NCBI GenBank assembly: GCA_020347545.1
Contig: CP070731.1
Location: 2,109,538-2,127,078 of the forward strand
Reading direction: 5' to 3'
Source: Flavobacteriaceae bacterium
GTDB lineage: Bacteria; Bacteroidota; Bacteroidia; Flavobacteriales; Flavobacteriaceae
Length of the DNA stretch: 17,541 nt
The translations under genes and the position numbers were made by a program. This document shows, in pieces, positions 7,356 through 14,814 of the stretch. Numbering within the stretch: position 1 is the first letter of the stretch; each line of letters begins with the position of its first letter. The notes under the pieces are model-generated. The model did no database searches. It was given only the letters and a program-made list of their open reading frames with translations, and was not told the origin of the DNA.

Positions 7356-7880
7356 ATGGAGTTTAATACAATTGACATCATCATAGGAGTCATACTTATT
7401 TTTGGCACTGTTAAGGGATACATGAATGGATTATTTTTAGAAGTCACTACCCTGGTTGGACTGGTTTTGGGAATCTATGGGGCGATTCACTTTTCTTACT
7501 TTCTTGGAGATTTTTTGAAGGATAGCGTGACATGGGATGAATCCATGATTCAGGTAGTGGCCTTTGCCGGAACTTTTTTCATCATTTTAATTGCTTTGGT
7601 TTTATTGGGCCGGGCCCTTACAAAAATAGCAGAAACCATAGCGCTGGGTTTCTTTAACAAGCTGGTTGGAGCCATTTTTGGGTTTTTAAAATACGCCTTG
7701 ATTCTAAGCGTGGTTCTGATTGTTTACGAAGAAATCAATTCTGGTATACGATTCATGGAAAAGAAAAAGGCAAAGGAGTCGGTTCTTTATGAACCAGTCA
7801 AAAATTTCGCTCCCGCCCTGTTCCCTAATCTGGTCAGAGTGGTTGACAAAAAAAAGTCAAAATCGTCAAAAGTACTATGA
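7356..7880 (+). CDS. cvpA: CvpA-family inner-membrane protein
   Basis: This 174-aa protein has four hydrophobic segments (about 5-19, 26-47, 65-86 and 103-124) and the family hallmark FGTVKGYMNGLFLE near the N-terminus, where the first helix is followed by a G-rich turn. CvpA proteins were named for colicin V production and are linked to envelope and bile-salt stress tolerance; the molecular role is unresolved. The tail (about 125-174) is charged and Lys-rich, consistent with a cytoplasmic end. It begins 2 nt after the helicase stop, so the two are probably co-transcribed; I see no functional reason beyond shared transcription. Confidence 0.87.
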   Translation: MEFNTIDIIIGVILIFGTVKGYMNGLFLEVTTLVGLVLGIYGAIHFSYFLGDFLKDSVTWDESMIQVVAFAGTFFIILIALVLLGRALTKIAETIALGFFNKLVGAIFGFLKYALILSVVLIVYEEINSGIRFMEKKKAKESVLYEPVKNFAPALFPNLVRVVDKKKSKSSKVL

Positions 7881-7922
7881 AAATAACTTGTCACAGGTCA
7901 ATAAGCAAATAAAAATTATCGC

Positions 7923-7930
7923 TATTTTTG
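7923..7930 (+). promoter_or_regulatory. possible -7 promoter element for panB
   Basis: TATTTTTG fits the Bacteroidota -7 consensus TAnnTTTG and lies 18 nt before the panB ATG in a 68-nt AT-rich spacer. I see no good -33 TTTG at the expected distance, so panB may instead be read through from the helicase and cvpA genes. Confidence 0.25.
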
Positions 7931-7948
7931 CTTTGCAAAATCAAAATT

Positions 7949-8767
7949 ATGTCCACAGCGAAAAAGGAGTACAAGAGAATTACCACCAAGACCTTGGTGG
8001 AAATGAAAAAGCAAGGAGAGAAGATCGCCATGCTTACGGCTTATGATTATACAATGGCCAAAATTGTTGATCATGCAGGGATCGATATCATTCTTGTTGG
8101 TGACTCGGCTTCGAATGTAATGGCAGGACATGAAACTACGCTTCCTATTACCCTTGATGAAATGATCTACCACGCATCATCGGTTGTGAGAGCCATAGAA
8201 AGAGCCCTAGTGGTTGTTGATCTTCCATTTGGAACCTATCAGGGGAACTCAAGGCAGGCATTGGATTCAGCCATTAGGATCATGAAAGAATCGGGAGGCC
8301 ATTCAGTTAAGCTCGAAGGCGGTGCGGAAATTTCCGAATCGATCACAAGAATACTGTCGGCCGGGATTCCGGTTATGGGGCATCTTGGACTTACACCTCA
8401 GTCGATCTATAAATTTGGGACCTATTCCGTACGGGCAAGGCAAGAGGAAGAAGCGAGTAAATTAAAAGCTGATGCAGTGCTTTTGGAAGAATTGGGTTGT
8501 TTTGCAATCGTCTTGGAAAAGGTGCCGGCCAAGCTCGCCAGGGAAGTTGCGGAAAGTGTATCTATTCCAATTATAGGAATTGGTGCCGGAGATGGTGTTG
8601 ACGGACAAGTTCTGGTGACTCACGATATGCTGGGTATGACACACGAATTCAGTCCACGATTTTTAAGGCGATATCTCGATCTTTACACCGAGATGGGAAA
8701 TGCATTCAAAAGCTATATTTCAGATGTCAAATCTCGGGATTTCCCGAATAAAGAAGAACAGTATTAA
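7949..8767 (+). CDS. panB: 3-methyl-2-oxobutanoate hydroxymethyltransferase (PanB)
   Basis: PanB transfers a hydroxymethyl group from 5,10-methylenetetrahydrofolate to alpha-ketoisovalerate to form ketopantoate, the first committed step of pantothenate and CoA synthesis, in the cytoplasm. The 272-aa sequence shows the TIM-barrel family signatures: MLTAYDYTMA (28-37), VGDSASNVMAGHETTLPIT (50-68), VDLPFGTYQ (90-98), KLEGG (121-125), GHLGLTPQS (144-152) and IGIGAGDGVDGQVLV near the C-terminus. Expected metal ligands are D52, D91 and E123, and the catalytic acid is E190, by correspondence with E. coli PanB. The start is ATG at 7949 (MSTAKKEYKR); the upstream in-frame TTG at 7928 would add an atypical extension. 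The stop is followed by a strong terminator, so it is the last gene of its unit. Confidence 0.96.
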   Translation: MSTAKKEYKRITTKTLVEMKKQGEKIAMLTAYDYTMAKIVDHAGIDIILVGDSASNVMAGHETTLPITLDEMIYHASSVVRAIERALVVVDLPFGTYQGNSRQALDSAIRIMKESGGHSVKLEGGAEISESITRILSAGIPVMGHLGLTPQSIYKFGTYSVRARQEEEASKLKADAVLLEELGCFAIVLEKVPAKLAREVAESVSIPIIGIGAGDGVDGQVLVTHDMLGMTHEFSPRFLRRYLDLYTEMGNAFKSYISDVKSRDFPNKEEQY

Positions 8768-8776
8768 TTCAGATTT

Positions 8777-8800
8777 CTCGCTGCTTTGGCGAGTTTTTTT
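8777..8800 (+). terminator. rho-independent terminator after panB
   Basis: CTCGC (8777-8781) pairs perfectly with GCGAG (8789-8793) around a 7-nt loop, followed immediately by seven T (8794-8800). It lies 9 nt after the panB stop. This separates the panB unit from the Bat operon. Confidence 0.75.
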
Positions 8801-8848
8801 ATTTTTACTTTTAACCAAATTTTAACAAGAAAAAACTAACCTAACCCT

Positions 8849-8856
8849 TAGATTTG
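8849..8856 (+). promoter_or_regulatory. candidate -7 promoter element of the Bat operon
   Basis: TAGATTTG matches TAnnTTTG exactly and sits between the panB terminator and the moxR start, giving a leader of roughly 40 nt. The expected -33 region (around 8820-8829) holds TTTTAAC rather than TTTG, so the match is partial. It is the only good candidate for the operon head in this spacer. Confidence 0.4.
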
Positions 8857-8900
8857 TTGCCCTTGTTGTCTAAAAAACAAATTGAAATTTCATAAGATAA

Positions 8901-9905
8901 ATGGATACACAAAAAGCGAATGTTGATATTAGAATGATCAACGAAAAAATAGAGAGAGAAAGTGCGTTTGTAGACCTTCTTCAATTAGAAATGAATAAGG
9001 TGATTGTTGGACAGAAGCACATGCTGGAAAGATTATTAATCGGTTTGCTGGGTGATGGCCATATTTTGCTGGAGGGTGTTCCCGGTTTGGCAAAAACCCT
9101 TGCGATAAACACCTTGTCTAAGGCAGTTAAGGGTTCTTTCAGCCGAATTCAGTTTACACCTGACCTGCTTCCGGCGGATGTTATCGGTACCATGATTTTC
9201 AATATGAAGGAAAATGATTTCTCCATCAAGAAGGGGCCTATTTTTGCAAATTTTGTGCTTGCGGATGAGATTAACAGAGCTCCGGCCAAAGTACAGTCGG
9301 CACTCCTTGAGGCGATGCAGGAACATCAGGTGACCATTGGAGATGAAACCTTTAAATTACCCGAACCTTTCCTGGTGCTCGCCACTCAGAACCCTATTGA
9401 ACAGGAAGGAACTTATCCTTTGCCTGAAGCTCAGGTTGACAGGTTTATGTTAAAAACTGTTATTGATTACCCAAAAATGGATGATGAACAAATGGTAATG
9501 AGGCAGAATCTTAAAGGGAGTTTTGAGGCGGTTAACCCTGTCGTATCAATTGATCAGATTTCGAGAGCCAGAGCTTCTGTAAAAGAGGTGTATATGGATG
9601 AGAAAATCGAAAAATACATACTTAATATCATTTTTGCATCAAGATACCCGGAAGACTACCGTTTAAATGAACTCAAGCCTTTGATCAGTTTTGGAGCTTC
9701 GCCAAGGGGAAGTATCAATCTGGCTATGGCGTCAAAGTGTTACGCTTTCATCAAAAGAAGAGGCTATGTGATTCCTGAGGACGTAAGAGCAGTGGTACAC
9801 GATGTTTTAAGACACAGAATCGGGATCACTTATGAAGCCGAGGCAGAGAATGTGACCTCCGTTGACATTATTAATAAAATTGTCAATGAGGTAGAAGTGC
9901 CTTAG
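8901..9905 (+). CDS. moxR: MoxR-family AAA+ ATPase of the Bat operon
   Basis: This 334-aa cytoplasmic AAA+ ATPase is thought to act as a chaperone or remodelling factor for partner VWA-domain proteins. Visible motifs are Walker A in EGVPGLAKT (58-66, K65), Walker B VLADEINRAP (119-128, D122 and E123), sensor 1 LATQNP (160-165) and the EAQVDRF segment (177-182) with the likely arginine finger R181. The C-terminal helical lid includes the region around GASPRGSINLAMASKCYAF, typical of MoxR. Length and start (ATG preceded by an AT-rich leader) fit the family. It heads the operon that encodes DUF58, BatA and BatB, the usual MoxR partners. I infer that its ATPase activates or assembles the Bat membrane complex. 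Confidence 0.95.
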   Translation: MDTQKANVDIRMINEKIERESAFVDLLQLEMNKVIVGQKHMLERLLIGLLGDGHILLEGVPGLAKTLAINTLSKAVKGSFSRIQFTPDLLPADVIGTMIFNMKENDFSIKKGPIFANFVLADEINRAPAKVQSALLEAMQEHQVTIGDETFKLPEPFLVLATQNPIEQEGTYPLPEAQVDRFMLKTVIDYPKMDDEQMVMRQNLKGSFEAVNPVVSIDQISRARASVKEVYMDEKIEKYILNIIFASRYPEDYRLNELKPLISFGASPRGSINLAMASKCYAFIKRRGYVIPEDVRAVVHDVLRHRIGITYEAEAENVTSVDIINKIVNEVEVP

Positions 9906-9936
9906 TCTTTTCAAAAATCAGCAACCATGCTACACA

Positions 9937-9955
9937 TATCTGAATAGTTCGGATA
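9937..9955 (+). repeat. 8-bp stem-loop in the moxR-DUF58 spacer
   Basis: TATCTGAA (9937-9944) can pair with TTCGGATA (9948-9955), seven Watson-Crick pairs and one U-G wobble, around a TAG loop. It lies in the 88-nt spacer, the longest inside the Bat operon. No T tract follows, so it does not look like a classical terminator; an mRNA-processing or stabilising hairpin, or an operator, is possible. Confidence 0.4.
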
Positions 9956-9993
9956 ATTGCAGAGATTGAGAAGTTTAATTAGAATATCGGTGA

Positions 9994-10860
9994 GTGGATA
10001 CTAAAGAATTACTAAAGAAGGTTAGGAAAATTGAGATTAAGACAAGGAGATTGTCTGATCATATATTTTCAGGAGAATACCACAGTTCTTTCAAGGGGCG
10101 TGGTATGACCTTTTCGGAGGTAAGACAGTATCAGTACGGAGATGATATAAGATCAATTGACTGGAATGTTACTGCAAGGTATAATGAACCTTATGTAAAG
10201 ATATTTGAAGAAGAACGGGAACTTACGATGATGCTTGTGGTGGATATCAGCGGTTCAGAATCATTTGGTACAACAGAGCAGTTTAAAAGAGATATTCTTA
10301 CCGAAATAAGTGCAACGCTTGCATTTTCGGCCATTCAGAACAATGACAAAGTCGGATTGTTGCTTTTTTCCGATGAAATTGAGCTGTTCATACCTCCAAA
10401 AAAAGGGAAGACCCATGTTCTGAGAATCATCAGGGAGCTGATTGAATTTGAACCAAAAAGCAAAAAAACAGACCTTACCCAGGCCTTAAAATATTTGTCG
10501 AATGTGATGAAGAAAAAGGCTATAGTATTTATTCTTTCAGATTTTATCGACACCGGATATGACAATGCTCTGAAGATTGTGGGTAAAAAGCACGATGTAA
10601 CAGGAATAAGGGTCTATGACAAACTTGAAACCGAAATGCCAAGGCTCGGGATGGTGCCGATGAGGGATGCAGAGACAGGTAAGATTGTACTGGTGAATAC
10701 AAATTCGAAAAGAGTACGTATAAATTACAGAGCAAAGTATCTGGAAACAGTAGATTATTTTGAAGATTCGTTTACAAAAAGCGGCTCTGGAGTGATCAAT
10801 ACAAGAGTTGATCAAAGTTATGTCAAAAAGTTGTTAGGATATTTTAAACGAAGGGGCTGA
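9994..10860 (+). CDS. DUF58 (VWA-like) protein of the Bat operon
   Basis: This 288-aa protein carries the DUF58 signature FKGRGMTFSEVRQYQYG (33-49) followed by IDWNVTARY (55-63), and then a VWA-like fold with a MIDAS motif DISGS (D84, S86, S88). No signal peptide or clear membrane segment is visible, so it is probably cytoplasmic. DUF58 genes almost always lie next to moxR, and the product is taken to be a substrate or adaptor of the ATPase; the biochemical role is not established. The start is GTG at 9994 (MDTKELLKKV), which agrees with the conserved N-terminus of relatives. A 25-nt gap leads to the next gene, so it belongs to the operon. Confidence 0.92.
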   Translation: MDTKELLKKVRKIEIKTRRLSDHIFSGEYHSSFKGRGMTFSEVRQYQYGDDIRSIDWNVTARYNEPYVKIFEEERELTMMLVVDISGSESFGTTEQFKRDILTEISATLAFSAIQNNDKVGLLLFSDEIELFIPPKKGKTHVLRIIRELIEFEPKSKKTDLTQALKYLSNVMKKKAIVFILSDFIDTGYDNALKIVGKKHDVTGIRVYDKLETEMPRLGMVPMRDAETGKIVLVNTNSKRVRINYRAKYLETVDYFEDSFTKSGSGVINTRVDQSYVKKLLGYFKRRG

Positions 10861-10885
10861 TAAAGATTGAGATGCAGTTGAAATA

Positions 10886-11878
10886 ATGAGAATAGGAATT
10901 AAGCAGACATATAACGTTAAAGATTTTAGGCAGAGATTCTCTGGTGCTGGATTTTTGCCCGTCACAAAATTATCTTTTGTGGCTTTATTGTTTTTGATTT
11001 CAATTTCGGGTCAGGCCCAGGTAGCTACAAAAATAGATACCACCAAAATCAGAATCGGAGAACAGATCAACTATGAGATCATTGTGGAAGAAACTGAAGG
11101 CGTCCGATTTCCAAAATTTGAATCTGACAGCCTGAACAGGGTAGGTGTAGTGACCTCCCATAAAATAGATTCCTTAAAGGACAGACTGGTTAAAAAATAT
11201 ACCCTGACAAGCTTTGACAGTGGAAGTTATGTAGTACCGGGCCAGGAAATCTTTATAAAAAATAAAAGGTATCTGACCGATCAGGTCATCATCGATGTTG
11301 GTACAGTGGAGGTTGACACTTTAAAGCAGCCTATGCATCACATAAAGGATATTCAGAATGAACCCTATTTGTTCAGTGATTATCTCAATTATTTTTGGGG
11401 CCTGATCGCGCTGCTTTTGGTCATAGGACTGATCCTGTATTTTATTTTAAAGGACAAACCTACTGAGGAAGAAATTATTTCAAGAATTCCACCTTTCGAG
11501 GCAGCGAAGATGAGGTTAAAGGAACTGGATGAGAAAAAATTGATATCGCAGAACAAGATAAAGATGTATTATGTTGAACTTACCGATATTGTCAGAACTT
11601 TTATTGAGCGTGAGATGAATATTCCGGCGCTTGAGTCAACTACGGATGAGCTGCTTGAAACCATAACCGATTTTAACAATAGCAGCAGTTTGAACATTCC
11701 TCAGGAAACTGTAGTTAAATTAAAAAAGCTGCTTCAGGAGGCTGACCTCGTGAAGTTTGCCAAGTCAAAACCATTGCAGAATGAAATTGTGCTGCACAGG
11801 GAGGATGCAGAAGGAATCATTGATACCTTGCATCCCGTAACCGTTGAATCAAAAGAAAAGGAAGATGATGGGGAGTAA
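10886..11878 (+). CDS. short BatD-like membrane protein of the Bat operon
   Basis: This 330-aa protein has a signal sequence (hydrophobic core about 29-41, likely cleavage after SGQAQ near 45), a beta-rich periplasmic domain (about 46-160), one membrane helix (about 169-188) and a helical cytoplasmic tail (about 195-330). The layout (secreted beta domain, one TM, helical tail) is that of a shortened BatD. Its tail resembles the tail of the full BatD downstream: both have a Y..L motif, an aromatic-rich helix, and a late segment with L..AD/CD..(K/R). The signal peptide has an unusually long n-region of about 28 residues, so translation may really start further in (for example the GTG at codon 32). 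It is always hard to name; annotations vary between hypothetical and DUF4381-like. The role is probably structural within the Bat complex. Confidence 0.8.
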   Translation: MRIGIKQTYNVKDFRQRFSGAGFLPVTKLSFVALLFLISISGQAQVATKIDTTKIRIGEQINYEIIVEETEGVRFPKFESDSLNRVGVVTSHKIDSLKDRLVKKYTLTSFDSGSYVVPGQEIFIKNKRYLTDQVIIDVGTVEVDTLKQPMHHIKDIQNEPYLFSDYLNYFWGLIALLLVIGLILYFILKDKPTEEEIISRIPPFEAAKMRLKELDEKKLISQNKIKMYYVELTDIVRTFIEREMNIPALESTTDELLETITDFNNSSSLNIPQETVVKLKKLLQEADLVKFAKSKPLQNEIVLHREDAEGIIDTLHPVTVESKEKEDDGE

Positions 11879-11879
11879 T

Positions 11880-12866
11880 ATGGAATTTACAAATCCGGAA
11901 TTTCTCTGGTTGCTGTTGCTGATACCGCTCATGGCAGTCTGGTACTTTTTTGTAAGAAAAAAGGATGCTGCTGATCTGCATGTTCCCAGTACCGTAGGAT
12001 TTGAACATAAAAACATCTGGTCAAGATTAAAGCCCTTGTTATATGCCTTCAGGTTGTTGGCCATCACCTTATTGATCATAGCACTTGCAAGGCCCAGAAA
12101 TGTAGAGGTTAGTAAAAGAACCAAGACAACAAGAGGAATCGATATCGTCATGGCCATTGATGTTTCAGCAAGTATGCTGGCAAAAGACTTGAAACCGAAC
12201 CGTTTGGAAGCTTTGAAGAATGTGGCCAGCAAATTTGTGCAAAAAAGGCCGAATGACAGGATTGGAGTTGTCGTTTATGCCGGAGAGAGTTTTACACAAA
12301 CGCCGATAACGAGTGATAAAAGTATAATACAAAATACGATCCGAAAAATAAGGTGGGGTCAGATTGAAGATGGTACTGCCATAGGAATGGGACTTGGCTC
12401 AGCAGTTAACAGGTTAAAGGATAGCAAGGCTAAGAGCAAGGTGATAATTCTTCTTACCGATGGAGTCAATAATACAGGTTTCGTAGATCCGAAAACGGCT
12501 ACAGAGCTGGCCAAGGAACTGAATATTAAAGTCTATACGATTGGTCTGGGCACCAACGGGACTGCCTTGTTCCCGGTTGCTAAGGATCTGAACGGAAAGC
12601 TGATTTTCAGAAACGCACCTGTTGAAATCGATGAGGATCTGCTAAGATATATTGCTAATGAGACCGAGGGGCAGTATTTCAGGGCGACGGGGAATAAAAA
12701 ACTCGAAGCCATTTATGATGAAATTAACAAACTTGAAAAAACAGAAATAGAAGAATTTAAATATTACAATTATCAGGAAAAGTTCAGGCCTTTATTAATG
12801 ATGGCCGGCTTTCTTATTATAATGGAAATGATGCTGAGATTTACGGTTTACAGAAGTTTTATTTAG
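11880..12866 (+). CDS. batA: BatA, membrane-anchored von Willebrand A protein
   Basis: This 328-aa inner-membrane protein has two N-terminal hydrophobic segments (about 9-24 and 55-70), a VWA domain (about 86-290) and a C-terminal TM helix (about 304-322). The MIDAS is complete: DVSAS (D94, S96, S98), T166 in GTAIGMG and D194 in LLTDG, so metal-dependent protein binding is expected. The start at ATG 11880 (MEFTNPEFLW) follows the preceding stop by 1 nt. In-frame upstream starts (TTG 11844, ATG 11865 and 11868) would add residues not usual for the family. By family knowledge it is a component of the Bat complex, first described as needed for aerotolerance in Bacteroides fragilis. It is paralogous to the next gene product. 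Confidence 0.92.
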   Translation: MEFTNPEFLWLLLLIPLMAVWYFFVRKKDAADLHVPSTVGFEHKNIWSRLKPLLYAFRLLAITLLIIALARPRNVEVSKRTKTTRGIDIVMAIDVSASMLAKDLKPNRLEALKNVASKFVQKRPNDRIGVVVYAGESFTQTPITSDKSIIQNTIRKIRWGQIEDGTAIGMGLGSAVNRLKDSKAKSKVIILLTDGVNNTGFVDPKTATELAKELNIKVYTIGLGTNGTALFPVAKDLNGKLIFRNAPVEIDEDLLRYIANETEGQYFRATGNKKLEAIYDEINKLEKTEIEEFKYYNYQEKFRPLLMMAGFLIIMEMMLRFTVYRSFI

Positions 12867-12876
12867 AGTTTAGAAT

Positions 12877-13911
12877 ATGTATCAGATAGAAGAACCAAAA
12901 TATTTTTACTTATTTATCGCAATTGCGATACTTCTGCTATTCTATATGCTCAGCTGGTTGTGGAAAGTAAGAAAGCAAAGGGAATTTGCGAGTTCTTCTC
13001 TGTTGAGACGATTAAGCCCTCAAAAATCGGTGTTCAAGCCTGTATTGAAGATGGTTTTCGTATTATTGGGATTGTCATTTCTGGTTGTTGCCATGGTAAA
13101 TCCAAAAATGGGGACCCAGTTAAAAACGGTTAAAAGACAAGGGGTGGATATTGTTTTTGCCCTGGATGTTTCCAAAAGTATGCTGGCCGAAGATATTGCT
13201 CCCAACCGATTGGAGAAATCAAAACAGATCATCTCAAAAATAATCGATAAACTGGGTAGTGACAGAGTAGGGATCATTGTTTATGCAGGGAATGCCTATC
13301 CTCTATTGCCGATAACCACAGACCACGGTGCAGCAAAGATGTTTTTACAGAATGCAAACCCGGAAATGGTTTCTTCACAGGGAACGGCTATCAATGAGGC
13401 ACTTCAATTGTCAAAGACTTTTTTTGATGATGATACTCAAACGAACCGCTTCTTGTTTATAATTTCTGACGGTGAAGATCACGAGGAAAACTCGGGTAAA
13501 ATTGCGAAGGAAATAGTAGACCTGGGCATTCGAACCTACACTATTGGTGTTGGATCCAATAAAGGAAGCCCGATTCCCCTGAAGAAAAACGGAAAATTTC
13601 AAGGATACAAGAAGGATAAAAAAGATGAAGTGGTCATCACAAAGTTAAATGTGGAGACATTGAAGGACATCGCGAGTAATGGAGATGGTAAGTACATTTA
13701 TGGCAATAAAACCTCTAAAACCATTGAATATGTTGAGGAGCTGTTGCTTAAAGCCGATAAAAAGGAATTTGAGTCTAAACAATTTTCTGACTATAAAGAC
13801 CAGTTTCAGTGGTTTGTAGCGTTAGGATTGATCTTTCTGGTTTTGGATGTATTTCTTTTGGATAAGAAGACCAAATGGGTACAGAAGTTGAATTTATTTA
13901 ATGAAAGGTAA
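12877..13911 (+). CDS. batB: BatB, membrane-anchored von Willebrand A protein
   Basis: This 344-aa inner-membrane VWA protein is a paralogue of BatA. Hydrophobic segments at about 9-28 and 56-74 precede the VWA domain, whose MIDAS motifs are DVSKS (D97, S99, S101), T170 in QGTAINEA and D198 in IISDGEDHE. A last TM helix lies at about 314-333. Compared with BatA it has a longer Lys-rich insertion near 230-250 (KKNGKFQGYKKDKKDE), typical of BatB. It starts 10 nt after batA and its stop lies 1 nt before the preferred batC start. It is expected to act with BatA as the paired VWA subunits of the MoxR-linked envelope complex. Confidence 0.92.
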   Translation: MYQIEEPKYFYLFIAIAILLLFYMLSWLWKVRKQREFASSSLLRRLSPQKSVFKPVLKMVFVLLGLSFLVVAMVNPKMGTQLKTVKRQGVDIVFALDVSKSMLAEDIAPNRLEKSKQIISKIIDKLGSDRVGIIVYAGNAYPLLPITTDHGAAKMFLQNANPEMVSSQGTAINEALQLSKTFFDDDTQTNRFLFIISDGEDHEENSGKIAKEIVDLGIRTYTIGVGSNKGSPIPLKKNGKFQGYKKDKKDEVVITKLNVETLKDIASNGDGKYIYGNKTSKTIEYVEELLLKADKKEFESKQFSDYKDQFQWFVALGLIFLVLDVFLLDKKTKWVQKLNLFNER

Positions 13912-13912
13912 G

Positions 13913-14764
13913 ATGAAAAATATTGTTTTTATATGCTTCTTTTTACCCTTGGCAATTTTGGCTCAGGAAAATGTAAATGAGAAACAGGATAAGTCAAAAG
14001 AGAAGCAGGAACCTGTAAAAATTAAACTGGCTGAAAAACAAATTCTCAGAAAAGGGAATGATCTTTTTAAAGAAAAAAGATTTGTGGATGCTGAGGTTAA
14101 ATATAAAAAAGCGCTAAAGGAAAATCCGAATTACAGGACTGCAGGCTATAATTTGGGTAATGCAGTGTATGAACAGGAACGATATGAAGAGGCGCTGCCT
14201 CAATATGAACTTGTGGCCAAAAGTGCGGGCGATAACCAAACTAGAGAAAAAGCATTTCATAACATCGGTAACGTTATGATGAAGCAAAAAGATTACGCTA
14301 AAGCAATTGAGGCATATAAAAATTCACTGCTCATCAATCCGGCAGATGAAACTACCAGGTATAATCTTGCTCTTGCTCAGAAGTTGCTGAAGGATCAACA
14401 GCAAAATAATGAGAACCAGGATCAGAATCAGGACCAAAATAAGGACCAGAACAAAGATCAGAATCAAGATCAGAATAGTGAGAACAAGGACAAGGAAGAG
14501 GACCAGGGAGAAGATGAAAAGAAGGATCAGGATCAGAATCAGGGCGATAACAATGAAGATGAACAGGATCAACAGGACAATCAGGATCAGCAGGACCAAG
14601 GCGATAAGAAGGAGCAGCAAAGACAGCCTCAGCCCAATCAGCTGAGCCAACAACAAATTGAGCAGCTTCTTGAGGCGATGAGCAATGAAGAGAACAAGAC
14701 TCAGAAAAAAGTGAATGCCAAAAAAGCAAAAGGGAAAAAGTTAAATCAGGATAAAGACTGGTAA
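13913..14764 (+). CDS. batC: BatC, secreted TPR protein with Gln/Asn/Asp-rich region
   Basis: This 283-aa protein starts at ATG 13913, giving a clean signal peptide MKNIVFICFFLPLAILAQ; the in-frame ATG at 13901 would overlap batB. It contains about three TPR motifs (about 42-157), including the AGYNLGNAVYEQERYEEAL and AFHNIGNVMMKQKDYAKAI repeats. Residues 161-247 are low-complexity, dominated by Q, D, N, E and K. The conserved BatC tail LSQQQIEQLLEAMSNEE followed by a basic stretch ends KDW. No C-terminal membrane helix is seen. TPRs suggest protein-protein contacts in the periplasm with the other Bat proteins. The low-complexity length is likely to differ between strains. Confidence 0.88.
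   Translation: MKNIVFICFFLPLAILAQENVNEKQDKSKEKQEPVKIKLAEKQILRKGNDLFKEKRFVDAEVKYKKALKENPNYRTAGYNLGNAVYEQERYEEALPQYELVAKSAGDNQTREKAFHNIGNVMMKQKDYAKAIEAYKNSLLINPADETTRYNLALAQKLLKDQQQNNENQDQNQDQNKDQNKDQNQDQNSENKDKEEDQGEDEKKDQDQNQGDNNEDEQDQQDNQDQQDQGDKKEQQRQPQPNQLSQQQIEQLLEAMSNEENKTQKKVNAKKAKGKKLNQDKDW
14393..14653 (+). repeat. degenerate hexanucleotide-rich tract coding for Q/D/N low complexity
   Basis: Within batC the DNA is a run of imperfect GAT-CAG, AAT-CAG and GAC-CAA/CAG units that encode DQNQDQNK-type repeats. The units vary in third positions, so the tract is an old, partly degenerated repeat rather than a perfect microsatellite. It produces long spurious open frames on the opposite strand. 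Confidence 0.75.
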
Positions 14765-14814
14765 ATAAAATTTGCATTTTGTCGTTATGACAGATCGGAA
14801 ATTATAGAAATAAA

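Noticed and set aside
8836..8856. CTAACCTAACC followed by CTTAG upstream of moxR, resembling DtxR/IdeR box half-sites.
   Set aside because: It is a direct repeat rather than a dyad, and there is no link between moxR and metal control in the neighbouring genes. It overlaps the likely -7 element by chance.
14324..14777. Two long minus-strand open frames (110 and 141 codons) across batC, one giving a Leu/Ile/Val-rich product resembling a membrane protein.
   Set aside because: They mirror the Q/D/N repeat codons of batC in reverse; composition is an artefact of the repeat and batC itself is well supported.
14778..14792. Short inverted repeat TGTC-N5-GACA in the batC-batD spacer as a promoter operator or terminator.
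   Set aside because: Only 4-bp arms, no T tract and no exact TAnnTTTG element nearby; such a match is expected by chance.
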